Shown here: positions 7,834-16,717 of the stretch, piece by piece
Position numbering within the stretch: the first letter of the stretch is position 1
How the letters are laid out: each line of letters opens with the position of its first letter
From: Cetobacterium_A somerae
GTDB lineage: Bacteria > Fusobacteriota > Fusobacteriia > Fusobacteriales > Fusobacteriaceae
NCBI RefSeq assembly: GCF_044784365.2
Contig: NZ_CP173062.2
Direction: 5' to 3' (one strand)
Length of the DNA: 64,000 nt
The notes under the pieces: generated by a model
What the model saw: the letters and a program-made list of their open reading frames with translations, nothing else
The model's database searches: none
Told to the model about the DNA's origin: nothing
Made by a program: the position numbers and the translations under genes

Positions 7834-8829
7834 GTGGTTACTCAAGCAGAGTTAGCTAAAATATTAGGAATAACAAGAACAACAGTAGCAAGAGCTTTAA
7901 ACGGGAGTAAAAACATAAAGGTAGAAACAAAAGAAAGAATATTAAAGTTGGCAAATGAAATGGGGTATGAAAAAAACTACTTGGGGAGTTCGTTGGCTAT
8001 AAAAGAAAAAAAAACAATAGTAGCTATTATAGTAAGATCAATTAATGAAGAATATTCTAAGCAATTGAAAAGTGGATTGAAAGATTTTCAAGAAGAAGTA
8101 AAAGCATATGGAATAAAAATCAAAGTTCTAGAAGTTGATATAAATGATAGTGAAGGTCAAATTGAACTTTTAAAAAAATCTGTAGAAAAAAGAATTCATG
8201 GATTAATAATAATCCCACTAGATAGAGATAAAATAATTAAAATATTACAACCAATAAAAAATGATTTAAAAATTGTATCCATAGGAAAACAGCTTTTTGA
8301 AGAAGATACATATATAGATTCAAAGTATGAGAAGTCTGGAAGAATAGCAGCAGATGTTTTATCAAATATAGTTAAAATTGATAAAAAAATATTAGTTATA
8401 GATGCAGGAGATGATTTGATATCATCAAGAAAATATTTAAAAGGCGTTTCAGAAAAATTAAAAGAATTAGATAGAAAGTTTCAAGGACCAATAAAAATAA
8501 AAAAATTATTGGAAGATAAAAGTCAAATTTTAAATTACCTTTCAAATGATATAGAAGGAATATATATAAATAGATATGCTCCAGAAGTAATCGAATATCT
8601 TGGGGAGATAGGGAAAGATAATTATAAGTTTGTAACAAACGGTTTTAATGAGAAAATACGGGGACTAATTGAAAATGATAAAGTTGTAGCAACAGTATCA
8701 GAAGATTTCTATAACCAAGGATACATAGCAGGAAAGAAAATTTTTGAAGCATTATATAAAACAAGTTTAAAAAGATCTCATGAATATCAAACTAAAATAG
8801 ATATACTTTTTAAAGAGAGTTTGAATTAA
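7834..8829 (+). CDS. LacI-family transcriptional regulator of the sialic-acid operon
   Basis: A 331-residue LacI/GalR repressor. The N-terminal helix-turn-helix (TQAELAKILGITRTTVARALNG) and hinge are followed by a periplasmic-binding-protein-like sensor domain (VAIIVRS..., IHGLIIIPLD). The start is GTG at 7834, just after AGGTAGGTG. It is the first gene of a tightly spaced same-strand operon for sialic acid uptake and breakdown. Known nan operons are usually controlled by NanR (GntR) or RpiR-type proteins, so a LacI-type regulator is less usual. The effector is unknown; sialic acid or ManNAc-6-P would fit. Confidence 0.85.
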   Translation: MVTQAELAKILGITRTTVARALNGSKNIKVETKERILKLANEMGYEKNYLGSSLAIKEKKTIVAIIVRSINEEYSKQLKSGLKDFQEEVKAYGIKIKVLEVDINDSEGQIELLKKSVEKRIHGLIIIPLDRDKIIKILQPIKNDLKIVSIGKQLFEEDTYIDSKYEKSGRIAADVLSNIVKIDKKILVIDAGDDLISSRKYLKGVSEKLKELDRKFQGPIKIKKLLEDKSQILNYLSNDIEGIYINRYAPEVIEYLGEIGKDNYKFVTNGFNEKIRGLIENDKVVATVSEDFYNQGYIAGKKIFEALYKTSLKRSHEYQTKIDILFKESLN

Positions 8830-8882
8830 AATTTGAGATTATTATATAAAATCAAAAGTAAATTCTAAGGGAGGAAATTTCA

Positions 8883-9869
8883 ATGAAAAGAGTGTTAAAA
8901 GTAGCTGGATTAACGTTAGTATTTGGGATGGTAGCATTTGGGGCAAACGAAAAGGTTTATAAATTAAAAATGGGATTAGTAGCAAACACAAGTTCAAATG
9001 AGTACAAAGCAGCGGAATATTTAGCAAATAATTTAAAAGAAAAATCAAACGGTCAAATTGTAGTAGAATTATATCCAGGAGCTCAACTTGGAGACGATAG
9101 ATCAATGTTAGAACAATTATCAGCAGGAGTTTTAGATATGGGATTTGCTGAGATTGGAAGATTTAATATATTTTTTCCAGAAGCTCAAGTTTATTCGTTA
9201 CCATATGTAATTCAAGATTTTGATCATATGAAAAAAGCAACATTTGATACAGAGTTTGGAAAAAATTTACAAAAGAAAATAAATGATAACTTAAACATAG
9301 AGATTTTATCTCAAGCTTATAATGGTACGAGACAAACAACAACAAATAGGCCAATAAATGCGATTGAAGATATGAAGGGATTAAAATTAAGAGTTCCTAA
9401 AGCTGACGCAAACTTAGAATATGCTAAAAATACAGGAGCATCTCCAACACCAATGGCATTTTCAGAAGTATATTTAGCACTGCAAACAAATTCAGTTGAT
9501 GGTCAAGAAAATCCATTATCAGCAATTAGAGCTCAAAAGTTCTACGAAGTTCAAAAATATTTAGCAATGACAAATCATATATTAAACGATCAACTATATT
9601 TAATTAGTAACTCAAGTATGAAAAAATTACCAAAAAACTTACAAGAATTAGTAAAACAAGAATCAGAGTTAGCAGCACAATATCATACAAAGCTATTTGT
9701 GGATGAAGAAGCAGGATTAATCGATTTCTTTAAAGAACAAGGAGTTACAGTTACAAATCCTAATTTAGATCCATTTAGAACTGCAATGCAACCATTTTAT
9801 GAAGTTTATATGAAGAATAATGGAAAAGTTGGTAAAGCAGGATTAGAAGAGATTATAGCAGTTAAATAG
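8883..9869 (+). CDS. siaP: TRAP transporter solute-binding protein, DctP/SiaP type
   Basis: A 328-residue protein with a signal peptide (MKRVLKVAGLTLVFGMVAFG) and the TRAP SBP fold: ELYPGAQLGDDRSMLEQLSAGVLDM, then GLKLRVP with the Arg that binds the ligand carboxylate, then NSVDGQENP. It captures the substrate in the periplasm and hands it to the QM permease. N-acetylneuraminate is inferred from nanA and nanK downstream. The ribosome site GGGAGGAAA is strong. The gene order P-Q-M is standard. Confidence 0.9.
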   Translation: MKRVLKVAGLTLVFGMVAFGANEKVYKLKMGLVANTSSNEYKAAEYLANNLKEKSNGQIVVELYPGAQLGDDRSMLEQLSAGVLDMGFAEIGRFNIFFPEAQVYSLPYVIQDFDHMKKATFDTEFGKNLQKKINDNLNIEILSQAYNGTRQTTTNRPINAIEDMKGLKLRVPKADANLEYAKNTGASPTPMAFSEVYLALQTNSVDGQENPLSAIRAQKFYEVQKYLAMTNHILNDQLYLISNSSMKKLPKNLQELVKQESELAAQYHTKLFVDEEAGLIDFFKEQGVTVTNPNLDPFRTAMQPFYEVYMKNNGKVGKAGLEEIIAVK

Positions 9870-9893
9870 AGAGTGATAGTATAGGAGTTGGAT

Positions 9894-10421
9894 ATGAATA
9901 TAAAACGAATTTTGAATAACTTAGAGGAAATTATAGGAGCTATACTTTTCATAATGATGTTTGCAATACTTGTAGCTCAAATTGTTTTTAGACAAATATT
10001 TGATTCTCCTCTAGTTTGGAGTGAAGAGTTAGCTATCTTATTATTTACATACGTAGGAATGTTAGGAGTTAGTATAGGGGTAAAATATAGACAGCATGTA
10101 TTTATAGATTTTCTATATAATAAATTTTCAGGAAAAGGACTGAAAATAGCTAATACATTTATTCAGTCTGTTGTTTTTATATCGTTAATTGCAATGATTC
10201 AAATAGGTTATAAATTATTTTTAAGAAAAAAAATATTCCAATTAATTGCATTAAAAATATCTGCAGGTTGGATGTATGTAGCTCTTCCTTTAATAGCAAC
10301 ATTGATGTTAATACGATTTTTTCAGGTTCTTAGAGAAGACTATAAAGAGGGAAAATTTATTATTTCTCCTAAACATGTAGAGACTGAAAGTGATGAAAAG
10401 GTGGTGAGTAAAGAATGTTAA
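9894..10421 (+). CDS. siaQ: TRAP transporter small permease, DctQ/SiaQ type
   Basis: The start is placed at ATG 9894, 6 bases after AGGAG, giving 175 residues; an upstream in-frame TTG (9888) overlaps the ribosome site. Four hydrophobic segments and the WSEELAILLFTYVGMLG motif are typical of DctQ. It forms a complex with the large permease. It overlaps the next gene by 7 bp, which suggests translational coupling. Confidence 0.9.
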   Translation: MNIKRILNNLEEIIGAILFIMMFAILVAQIVFRQIFDSPLVWSEELAILLFTYVGMLGVSIGVKYRQHVFIDFLYNKFSGKGLKIANTFIQSVVFISLIAMIQIGYKLFLRKKIFQLIALKISAGWMYVALPLIATLMLIRFFQVLREDYKEGKFIISPKHVETESDEKVVSKEC

Positions 10422-11698
10422 CATTAGTAACATTTTTATCGTGGTTTGGGTTAATATTCGTTGGGGTTCCTGTTGGATTCTCATTAGTATTTGCCACATT
10501 ATTATTCTTTGCACTTACAGATTGGAATGTAGTTTATTTTGTAGGTTCACTTTTAGTTGACAGTTTAGATAGTTTTAGTCTATTAAGTGTTCCATTCTTT
10601 GTTTTAACTGGAGTTTTGATGAATAGTTCTGGAATAACAGAGAGAATATTTAGATTTGCTAAGGCTTTATTGGGACATTACACAGGTGGTATGGGGCATG
10701 TAAATATATTTGCAAGCTTAATATTTTCAGGAATGTCAGGATCTGCTCTAGCTGATGCAGGAGGGTTAGGACAACTTGAAATAAAAGCAATGAGAGATGA
10801 AGGATACGATGATGATTTATGTGGAGGATTAACAGCAGCCTCATGTATAATTGGACCACTAGTTCCTCCAAGTATAACAATGATTATATATGGAGTTATA
10901 GCAGATCAATCTATTGCAAGATTATTTTTAGGTGGATTTGTTCCTGGAATAATTTTAACTTTTGCTCTTATGATAATGAACTATTTTATTTGTAAAAAAA
11001 GAGGCTACAAAAGAGCTCCTAAAGCAACGATGCAAGAAAGATGGATATCTTTTAAAGAGTCATTTTGGGCATTATTGACACCATTTATAATAATAGGTGG
11101 AATTTTCTCAGGATATTTTACACCAACAGAAGCAGCGGTAATAGCAACTTGTTATTCAATGGGATTAGGATTCTTTGTATATAAAGAGTTGACTGTGAAA
11201 GGTTTTGTAAAAGATGTTATAGAAACTATAAAAATAAGTGGTGTAACAGTTCTAATGATTATGGGAGTTACTTTCTTTGGTCAAGTTATAGCAAGAGAAC
11301 AGATTTCAATGAAAATAGCTGAAGTATTTTTAACATTTGGAAAATCTCCATTGATGGTTTTAGTAATGATAAATTTACTACTAATTTTCTTAGGAACATT
11401 TATAGAAGCGTTAGCTTTACAAGTTTTAGTTCTTCCAATGTTAATACCAGTGGTAGTTCAATTTGGAATAGATCCAGTATTCTTTGGAGTTTTAAGTACT
11501 TTAAATTTAATGATAGGAATTTTAACACCTCCAATGGGAATGGCTTTATTTGTTGTTTCAAGAGTTGGAAAAATACCTGTCAGTACGATAACCCGAGGAG
11601 TAATTCCATTATTAATACCAATAATATTAACATTAGTTTTATTAACAATATTTCCACAGATTGTTTTATTTGTACCTAACTTGATATTAGGAGCTTGA
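10415..11698 (+). CDS. siaM: TRAP transporter large permease, DctM/SiaM type
   Basis: A 427-residue polytopic membrane protein with about 12 hydrophobic segments. The MSGSALADAGGLGQLEIKAM and GPLVPPSI motifs are characteristic of DctM. It is the Na+-coupled channel of the TRAP system. The ATG overlaps the stop of the small permease, with GGTGGTGAG before it. The next gene starts 6 bp after its stop. Confidence 0.93.
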   Translation: MLTLVTFLSWFGLIFVGVPVGFSLVFATLLFFALTDWNVVYFVGSLLVDSLDSFSLLSVPFFVLTGVLMNSSGITERIFRFAKALLGHYTGGMGHVNIFASLIFSGMSGSALADAGGLGQLEIKAMRDEGYDDDLCGGLTAASCIIGPLVPPSITMIIYGVIADQSIARLFLGGFVPGIILTFALMIMNYFICKKRGYKRAPKATMQERWISFKESFWALLTPFIIIGGIFSGYFTPTEAAVIATCYSMGLGFFVYKELTVKGFVKDVIETIKISGVTVLMIMGVTFFGQVIAREQISMKIAEVFLTFGKSPLMVLVMINLLLIFLGTFIEALALQVLVLPMLIPVVVQFGIDPVFFGVLSTLNLMIGILTPPMGMALFVVSRVGKIPVSTITRGVIPLLIPIILTLVLLTIFPQIVLFVPNLILGA

Positions 11699-11704
11699 TA
11701 GAGT

Positions 11705-12655
11705 ATGCCTAATATTGATTTGCCATTAGATGAATTAAAAAAATATAGAGGAACCAATCCAACTCCTTTAAATATGTTTGAATTTTGGCAAGAATCATTA
11801 GATGATTTGAGAGAAACTGAAGCAGGGGTAGTAATTACTCCTGCAGAGTTTCAAACACCATTATGTGATTGTTATGACTTAACATTTAAAGGAATTGATA
11901 ATGAAAAAATTTATGTAAAAATGCTATTGCCTAAAAATATATCAAAGCCAGTACCAGCACTAGTAGAATTTCATGGATATGGAGGTAATGGTGGAGATTG
12001 GTCTAAAAGAATGGTATACCCAGCATCAGGAATTGCTTATTTTGCTATGGATTGTAGAGATCAAATGGGAAAAAGTGGCGATGAATACTTTAGAACTGGA
12101 AATTTAGTTCGAGGTTTGTTAGAGGGACCTAAAAAAAGTTACTATAGAAAAGTTTATTTAGATGCAGTGAGGTTATTAGATATTATTTTTCAAATGAAAG
12201 ATATTGATAAAACACGTATATCAACTTTAGGTTATTCCCAAGGTGGAGCAATCTCTTTAGTTTCAGCAGCTTTAGAAAATAAGGTGTTTAAAGTATTTGC
12301 AATTTATCCATATTTATCAGATTTTAAGAGAATTTGGAATTTAGATTTAGGAGATTTTGCATATCAGGAATTAAGAGATTTTTTTAGATGGTATGATCCA
12401 CAACATAAAAATGAAAACAAGTTCTTTGAAACACTAGGATATATAGATGTAAAAAATTTTGTAGAAAATATAAAGGGAGAGGTGACAATGGTAACTGGAT
12501 TAATGGATAGAGTATGCCCACCATCAACACAATTTGCAGTTTATAATAATATAAAAAGTAAAAAAGAGCATATTATTTATCCAGATTTTGGTCACGAGAA
12601 CATTAACGGACTAGAGGATCTAATTTATCAGTGGGCCTTAAACTTATTAAAATAA
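11705..12655 (+). CDS. CE7-type acetyl esterase (cephalosporin-C deacetylase / acetyl xylan esterase family)
   Basis: A 316-residue alpha/beta hydrolase of the AXE1/CE7 family. The opening PNIDLPLDELKKYRG is typical. The nucleophile is S178 in GYSQGG; a likely Asp is in TGLMDR, and a likely His is in DFGHEN. RDQMGKSGDEY resembles the family RGQ motif. No signal peptide is present, so it acts in the cytoplasm. Placed between the sialic acid transporter and nanA, it probably removes O-acetyl groups from imported sialic acids. That role is inferred; known sialate O-acetylesterases such as NanS belong to another fold. Confidence 0.85.
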   Translation: MPNIDLPLDELKKYRGTNPTPLNMFEFWQESLDDLRETEAGVVITPAEFQTPLCDCYDLTFKGIDNEKIYVKMLLPKNISKPVPALVEFHGYGGNGGDWSKRMVYPASGIAYFAMDCRDQMGKSGDEYFRTGNLVRGLLEGPKKSYYRKVYLDAVRLLDIIFQMKDIDKTRISTLGYSQGGAISLVSAALENKVFKVFAIYPYLSDFKRIWNLDLGDFAYQELRDFFRWYDPQHKNENKFFETLGYIDVKNFVENIKGEVTMVTGLMDRVCPPSTQFAVYNNIKSKKEHIIYPDFGHENINGLEDLIYQWALNLLK

Positions 12656-12672
12656 AAAACTTGGAGGAAAAA

Positions 12673-13542
12673 ATGAAAGGTATTTATTCAGCATTACTAA
12701 TCTCTTTTGACGAAAATGGAAACTTAGATGAAAAAGGAACAAGAAATATTGTAAGATACAATATTGATGAAATGAAAGTGGATGGATTATATGTAGGTGG
12801 AAGTACCGGTGAAAACTTTATGATTTCAACAGAAATGAAGAAAAGAATTTTTGAAATTGTAAAAGATGAGGCTAAAGATGATGTAAAATTAATTGCACAA
12901 GTAGGATCAATTAATTTATACGAAGCTGTTGAGTTAGGGAAATATGCAACTGAATTAGGATATGATTCATTATCAGCAGTAACACCATTTTATTATAAAT
13001 TTGATTTTGAAGAGATTAAAAATTACTATATGACAATAGTAAATGAAACTAACAACAATATGATAATCTATTCAATTCCTTTTTTAACTGGAGTTAATAT
13101 GAATGTTGAGCAATTTGGAGAGTTACTTTGTCACGATAAAATTATTGGAATTAAATTTACAGCAGGAGATTTCTACCTTCTAGAGAGAGTTAGAAAAGCT
13201 TTCCCTCATAAATTAATCTATGCAGGATTCGATGAGATGTTATTACCAGCAGTGGCATTAGGTGTAGATGGAGCAATAGGAAGTACATATAATGTGACAG
13301 GAAAGATAGCTAGAGAAGTTTTTGATGCAACAAAAGCGGGAGATTTAGTTACTGCAAGAGAAAGACAAACTTATTTAAATGATATAATCGAAGCAATTTT
13401 AGGAAATGGACTTTATCAAACAATAAAGGAAATTTTAAAGTTAAAAGGTGTAGATGCAATAGGATATTGTAGATTACCAATGAAAAAATTATCAACAAAA
13501 AAAATAGAAGCAGCAAAAGAGATTGGAAGAAACTTTTTATAG
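12673..13542 (+). CDS. nanA: N-acetylneuraminate lyase
   Basis: The start ATG 12673 has GGAGGAAAA just upstream, giving 289 residues, usual for the family. It is a class I aldolase of the DHDPS/NAL family that splits N-acetylneuraminate to ManNAc and pyruvate. Visible are GGSTGENF (residues 42-49), the proton-relay Tyr133 in YSIP, and the Schiff-base Lys161 in GIKFTAGD. The GDFYLLERVRKAFP stretch is typical of true sialic acid lyases rather than DapA. The ATG lies 17 bp after the esterase stop. Confidence 0.95.
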   Translation: MKGIYSALLISFDENGNLDEKGTRNIVRYNIDEMKVDGLYVGGSTGENFMISTEMKKRIFEIVKDEAKDDVKLIAQVGSINLYEAVELGKYATELGYDSLSAVTPFYYKFDFEEIKNYYMTIVNETNNNMIIYSIPFLTGVNMNVEQFGELLCHDKIIGIKFTAGDFYLLERVRKAFPHKLIYAGFDEMLLPAVALGVDGAIGSTYNVTGKIAREVFDATKAGDLVTARERQTYLNDIIEAILGNGLYQTIKEILKLKGVDAIGYCRLPMKKLSTKKIEAAKEIGRNFL

Positions 13543-13552
13543 GAGATAATTA

Positions 13553-14452
13553 ATGAATATAATAGCCATAGACATTGGAGGAACAGAGATAAAATATGGC
13601 TTAGTTAGTTTAAGAGGGGAAGTTATATTCTCCTCTTCTTTACTAACTGAGGCTTCAAAAGGTGTAGAGCAATTATTAGAAAAAATTTATAAGATAATTG
13701 AAGAACTAAAAAATGAGAAAACTATAGGAATAGGAGTATCTGCTACAGGACAAATAGATGGAAGAATAGGAAAAGTTGTAGGTGGAACAAACTTAATTCC
13801 AGGATGGATAGGAACAAATTTAGTAGAAATATTGGAGAAAAAATATAGAATTCCAGCAGTTTTAGAAAATGATGTAAATTGTGCTGCATTAGGTGAAATG
13901 TGGATGGGAGCAGCAAAGGGAAAAGAAAACTTTCTATGTCTCACAATAGGAACAGGAATAGGTGGAGGTATAGTTTTAAAAGGTGAGCTTTTAAGAGGAG
14001 AAAGTAGTGTTGCAGCAGAATTTGGTCACATACAGATTGTAAAAAATGGAGTCCAATGTGGCTGTGGAAGCAAAGGGTGTTATCAAAGTTATGCATCAAT
14101 GACAGCACTTTTAAGATTAGCAGAAGAAAAAATTGGGAAAAAATTAAATGGAAAAGAAATCTTTAATGAAGTTCATAAGAATAACATAAAATATAAAGAA
14201 GTTGTTGATGAATGGGCTGACTATTTTACTGATGGATTAGCAACTTTAATCTATATATTTAATCCTTCACTTATTGTAGTTGGAGGTGGAGTATCTAAAC
14301 AAGGTAGTTTTTTAAAAGAAATTTTTCAAAAGAGTTTAGAAAAAAAAGTAATGAAAAATTATTTAGAGATTCTTGAAATAAAAATGGCTGAAAGAGGCAA
14401 TGATGCAGGAATGTTAGGAGCTTCATATTTACTTTTAGAAAAAATAAAATAA
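13553..14452 (+). CDS. nanK: ROK-family N-acetylmannosamine kinase
   Basis: A 299-residue ROK sugar kinase. The phosphate-binding motif is DIGGTEIKYG (from residue 7), the active-site region is ENDVNCAALGE, and the zinc motif is CGCGSKGCYQ. After NanA it would phosphorylate ManNAc to ManNAc-6-P. It is the last gene of the operon. No nanE epimerase follows, and no nagA/nagB is in the window, so the pathway must be completed elsewhere. I see no clear terminator before the riboswitch promoter. Confidence 0.9.
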   Translation: MNIIAIDIGGTEIKYGLVSLRGEVIFSSSLLTEASKGVEQLLEKIYKIIEELKNEKTIGIGVSATGQIDGRIGKVVGGTNLIPGWIGTNLVEILEKKYRIPAVLENDVNCAALGEMWMGAAKGKENFLCLTIGTGIGGGIVLKGELLRGESSVAAEFGHIQIVKNGVQCGCGSKGCYQSYASMTALLRLAEEKIGKKLNGKEIFNEVHKNNIKYKEVVDEWADYFTDGLATLIYIFNPSLIVVGGGVSKQGSFLKEIFQKSLEKKVMKNYLEILEIKMAERGNDAGMLGASYLLLEKIK

Positions 14453-14470
14453 AAAATTTCAAAAAAACTA

Positions 14471-14499
14471 TTGACAAAAAAAACTTTTCATTTTACAAT
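14471..14499 (+). promoter_or_regulatory. Promoter of the glycine-riboswitch transcript
   Basis: Consensus TTGACA (14471-14476), 17-base spacer, TACAAT (14494-14499), about 45 bases before the first aptamer. Confidence 0.85.
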
Positions 14500-14544
14500 T
14501 AATCTCATATAACAGTAAAAAAATTGAATAGAAAATCGGATGAA

Positions 14545-14714
14545 GGTATAGGGAGAGCGCCAAATTGGCCACCGAAGAAGTGAATCTTTCAGGTTAGTTG
14601 AAAAACTTGAGGACCTATACTGGACGAGCCTCTGGAGAGACTCTATGAGCACCGAAGGAGCAAACCCAAATATAATTTGTATTTGGACTAAACTCTCAGG
14701 TAAAAGGACAGAGG
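14545..14714 (+). ncRNA. Tandem glycine riboswitch (two aptamers)
   Basis: Two consecutive glycine aptamers are visible. Aptamer 1 has P1 arms GGTATAGG (14545-14552) and CCTATAC (14614-14620), with GGGAGAG, CACCGAAG and TCAGG core elements. Aptamer 2 has P1 arms CCTCTG (14629-14634) and CAGAGG (14709-14714), with GGAGAG, CACCGAAGGAGCAAA and CTCTCAGGTAAAAGGACAGAGG. The short linker between them is usual. An intrinsic terminator follows (14778-14810), so control is likely by transcription termination. The downstream gene is an alanine/glycine symporter, a known target class. Confidence 0.95.
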
Positions 14715-14777
14715 AATTATGCAATAAAAGTTTTTTTGTATTAAACTATTTTTTGTGTATAATTCTTTTTTAATTCC

Positions 14778-14810
14778 AGAAGGTATTTTTTGAAATACCT
14801 TCTTTTTTTA
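14778..14810 (+). terminator. Riboswitch-controlled intrinsic terminator
   Basis: AGAAGGTATTT (14778-14788) pairs with AAATACCTTCT (14793-14803), followed by a T run, between the glycine aptamers and the symporter gene. The left arm repeats the 8-mer GAAGGTAT found at the 5' edge of aptamer 1 (14542-14549), which offers a possible switching partner. Confidence 0.85.
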
Positions 14811-14847
14811 TTCAATTTTGCATTTAAAAAAATAGGAGGAAATTAAA

Positions 14848-16221
14848 ATGCAAGATTTCGTAATGAGTATTAATAGTTTTTTATGGGGAAATTTTTTGAT
14901 TATTTTGTTAATGGGAACAGGAATATATTTTACTTTAAAGTTAAATTTTATTCAGATTAGAAAATTTGGAGAAGGAATAAAGCATGTAACTGGATCAATA
15001 AATTTAAATGGAAAAGCAGCAGATAAAAATGGTATGTCATCATTCCAAGCTTTAGCTACAGCGGTGGCAGCTCAAGTTGGAACAGGAAACTTAGCAGGAG
15101 CAGCAACAGCAATAGCCTCAGGAGGACCTGGAGCAATATTTTGGATGTGGGCAAGTGCATTCTTTGGTATGGCAACAGTTTATGTAGAAGCAATATTAGG
15201 ACAAGTTTTCAAAAGAAGAGTAGATGGTCAAATAACAGGGGGGCCAGCATACTATATTGAAAATTCTATTAAAAATAAAAAAATTGCAAAAGGATTATCA
15301 TATTTCTTTGCAGTAGCTTGTATAGCAGCTTTGGGGTTAATGGGAAATGCAGTTCAAGCAAATTCGATATCAGCAGCTTTTAATAAAGCTTTTGGTGTCT
15401 CACCAGCTCTTGTTGGAATTGTTGTATCTGTTTTAGCAGGATTTGTTTTCTTTGGAGGAATAAAAAGAATAGCTTCTGTTACTGAGAAAATAGTACCTAT
15501 CATGGCTGGATTATATATAGCAGCATGTATTGTAATAATAGTAATAAATTATCAAGAAGTAATTCCAGCTATAACATCGATTTTCTATTCAGCGTTTAAT
15601 CCTCAAGCAGCACTTGGAGGAGCTATGGGAGTGACAGTGAAGCAAGCAGTAAGATATGGAGTTGCAAGAGGGTTATTTTCAAATGAAGCTGGAATGGGGT
15701 CAACACCACATGCTCATGCAATAGCAAAAGTATCACATCCAGGGGAACAAGGAATTGTGGCAGTAATAACTGTATTTATAGATACTTTCGTAGTATTAAC
15801 AGGAACAGCACTTGTAATTCTAACATCAAAAATTTCATTGACATCAGGAGCAGGAATTGTATTAACTCAAGGAGCATTTAGCGCAACGTTAGGAGTATTT
15901 GGAGATACGTTTATCGCAATCTGTTTATTATTCTTTGCTTTTTCTACAATTGTGGGATGGTATTTCTTTGGAGAAGCTAATGTTAGATATATCTTTAAAA
16001 GTAAAAAATCAGTTAATGTATATAGAGCAATAGTTATGATAATGATTGTTATAGGATCAATGATGAAAGTTGAATTAGTATGGGAATTAGCTGATATGTT
16101 TAATGGAATGATGGTTTTACCAAATCTAATAGCACTTTTATCACTTGGTAAATATGCTAGAAGTGCAATGAAAGAGTATGATAAAATTCCTGAAGAGAAG
16201 GTAGAAGAAATTATAGCTTAA
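14848..16221 (+). CDS. Alanine/glycine:cation symporter (AGCS family)
   Basis: A 457-residue inner-membrane transporter of the AGCS (DagA/AlsT/GlyP) family, coupling Na+ or H+ to alanine or glycine. Family signatures include ATAVAAQVGTGNLAGAATAIASGGPGA (seen in two parts), GPAYYIE, and GLFSNEAGMGSTPHAHA. Start ATG follows AATAGGAGGAAA. It is of normal length with about 10-11 hydrophobic segments. The glycine riboswitch makes glycine the probable main substrate or signal. Confidence 0.95.
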   Translation: MQDFVMSINSFLWGNFLIILLMGTGIYFTLKLNFIQIRKFGEGIKHVTGSINLNGKAADKNGMSSFQALATAVAAQVGTGNLAGAATAIASGGPGAIFWMWASAFFGMATVYVEAILGQVFKRRVDGQITGGPAYYIENSIKNKKIAKGLSYFFAVACIAALGLMGNAVQANSISAAFNKAFGVSPALVGIVVSVLAGFVFFGGIKRIASVTEKIVPIMAGLYIAACIVIIVINYQEVIPAITSIFYSAFNPQAALGGAMGVTVKQAVRYGVARGLFSNEAGMGSTPHAHAIAKVSHPGEQGIVAVITVFIDTFVVLTGTALVILTSKISLTSGAGIVLTQGAFSATLGVFGDTFIAICLLFFAFSTIVGWYFFGEANVRYIFKSKKSVNVYRAIVMIMIVIGSMMKVELVWELADMFNGMMVLPNLIALLSLGKYARSAMKEYDKIPEEKVEEIIA

Positions 16222-16279
16222 AAATTGAGTGAAAAATGAGAAAAAAGTGATTAAAATTAGTATTAAGTGTATTTTTTTA

Positions 16280-16309
16280 TTGACATAAAATAGTAGTATA
16301 CAGTATAAT
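16280..16309 (+). promoter_or_regulatory. Promoter of the FMN-binding protein gene
   Basis: TTGACA (16280-16285), 18-base spacer, TATAAT (16304-16309): both boxes match consensus. Confidence 0.85.
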
Positions 16310-16344
16310 TCATATAAGATTATTAATTAAGAAGGGTGGATTAT

Positions 16345-16650
16345 ATGAAAAAATTTATAATGTCAATGTTGGTAGTTTTATCAGCAGTAGCTTTTGGAGC
16401 TGAAGTAAAAGAAGGAACTGGATTAGGATATGCAGATGATATAAAAGTGGCAGTAACAATGGATGGAGACAAAATTGTTGCAATCGAAGTAAAAGAGAAT
16501 AGCGACACTCCAGGAATTGCAAATCCAGCAATTGAGCAATTAACAAAGAAGGTTATAGAGGCACAATCATCTCAAGTAGATACAGTAGCAGGAGCTACAT
16601 ATACTTCTGAGGGATTCTTAGAAGCAGTAAATAACGCAACAGGAAAGTAA
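16345..16650 (+). CDS. Small exported FMN-binding domain protein
   Basis: The start is ATG 16345 (MKKFIMS) with GAAGGGTGG upstream, giving 101 residues. Residues 1-18 are a Sec signal peptide (LVVLSAVAFGA). The rest is one FMN_bind domain as in RnfG/NqrC. DTVAGATYTSEGF (from residue 79) matches the D-x-x-(S/A)GAT flavinylation motif, with T85 as the likely covalent FMN site. Such small exported flavoproteins serve in extracytoplasmic electron transfer. The needed ApbE flavin transferase is not in the window. It is monocistronic, with strong promoter and terminator, suggesting high expression. Confidence 0.85.
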   Translation: MKKFIMSMLVVLSAVAFGAEVKEGTGLGYADDIKVAVTMDGDKIVAIEVKENSDTPGIANPAIEQLTKKVIEAQSSQVDTVAGATYTSEGFLEAVNNATGK

Positions 16651-16663
16651 TTGATTAATTAAC

Positions 16664-16692
16664 AAAGCTGAGATTAATATCTCAGCTTTTTT
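16664..16692 (+). terminator. Intrinsic terminator after the FMN-binding gene
   Basis: AAAGCTGAGAT/ATCTCAGCTTT stem (16664-16689) around TAAT, followed by a T run. Confidence 0.93.
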
Positions 16693-16717
16693 TTATAAAA
16701 AATTCAGGGGAGAGAAC

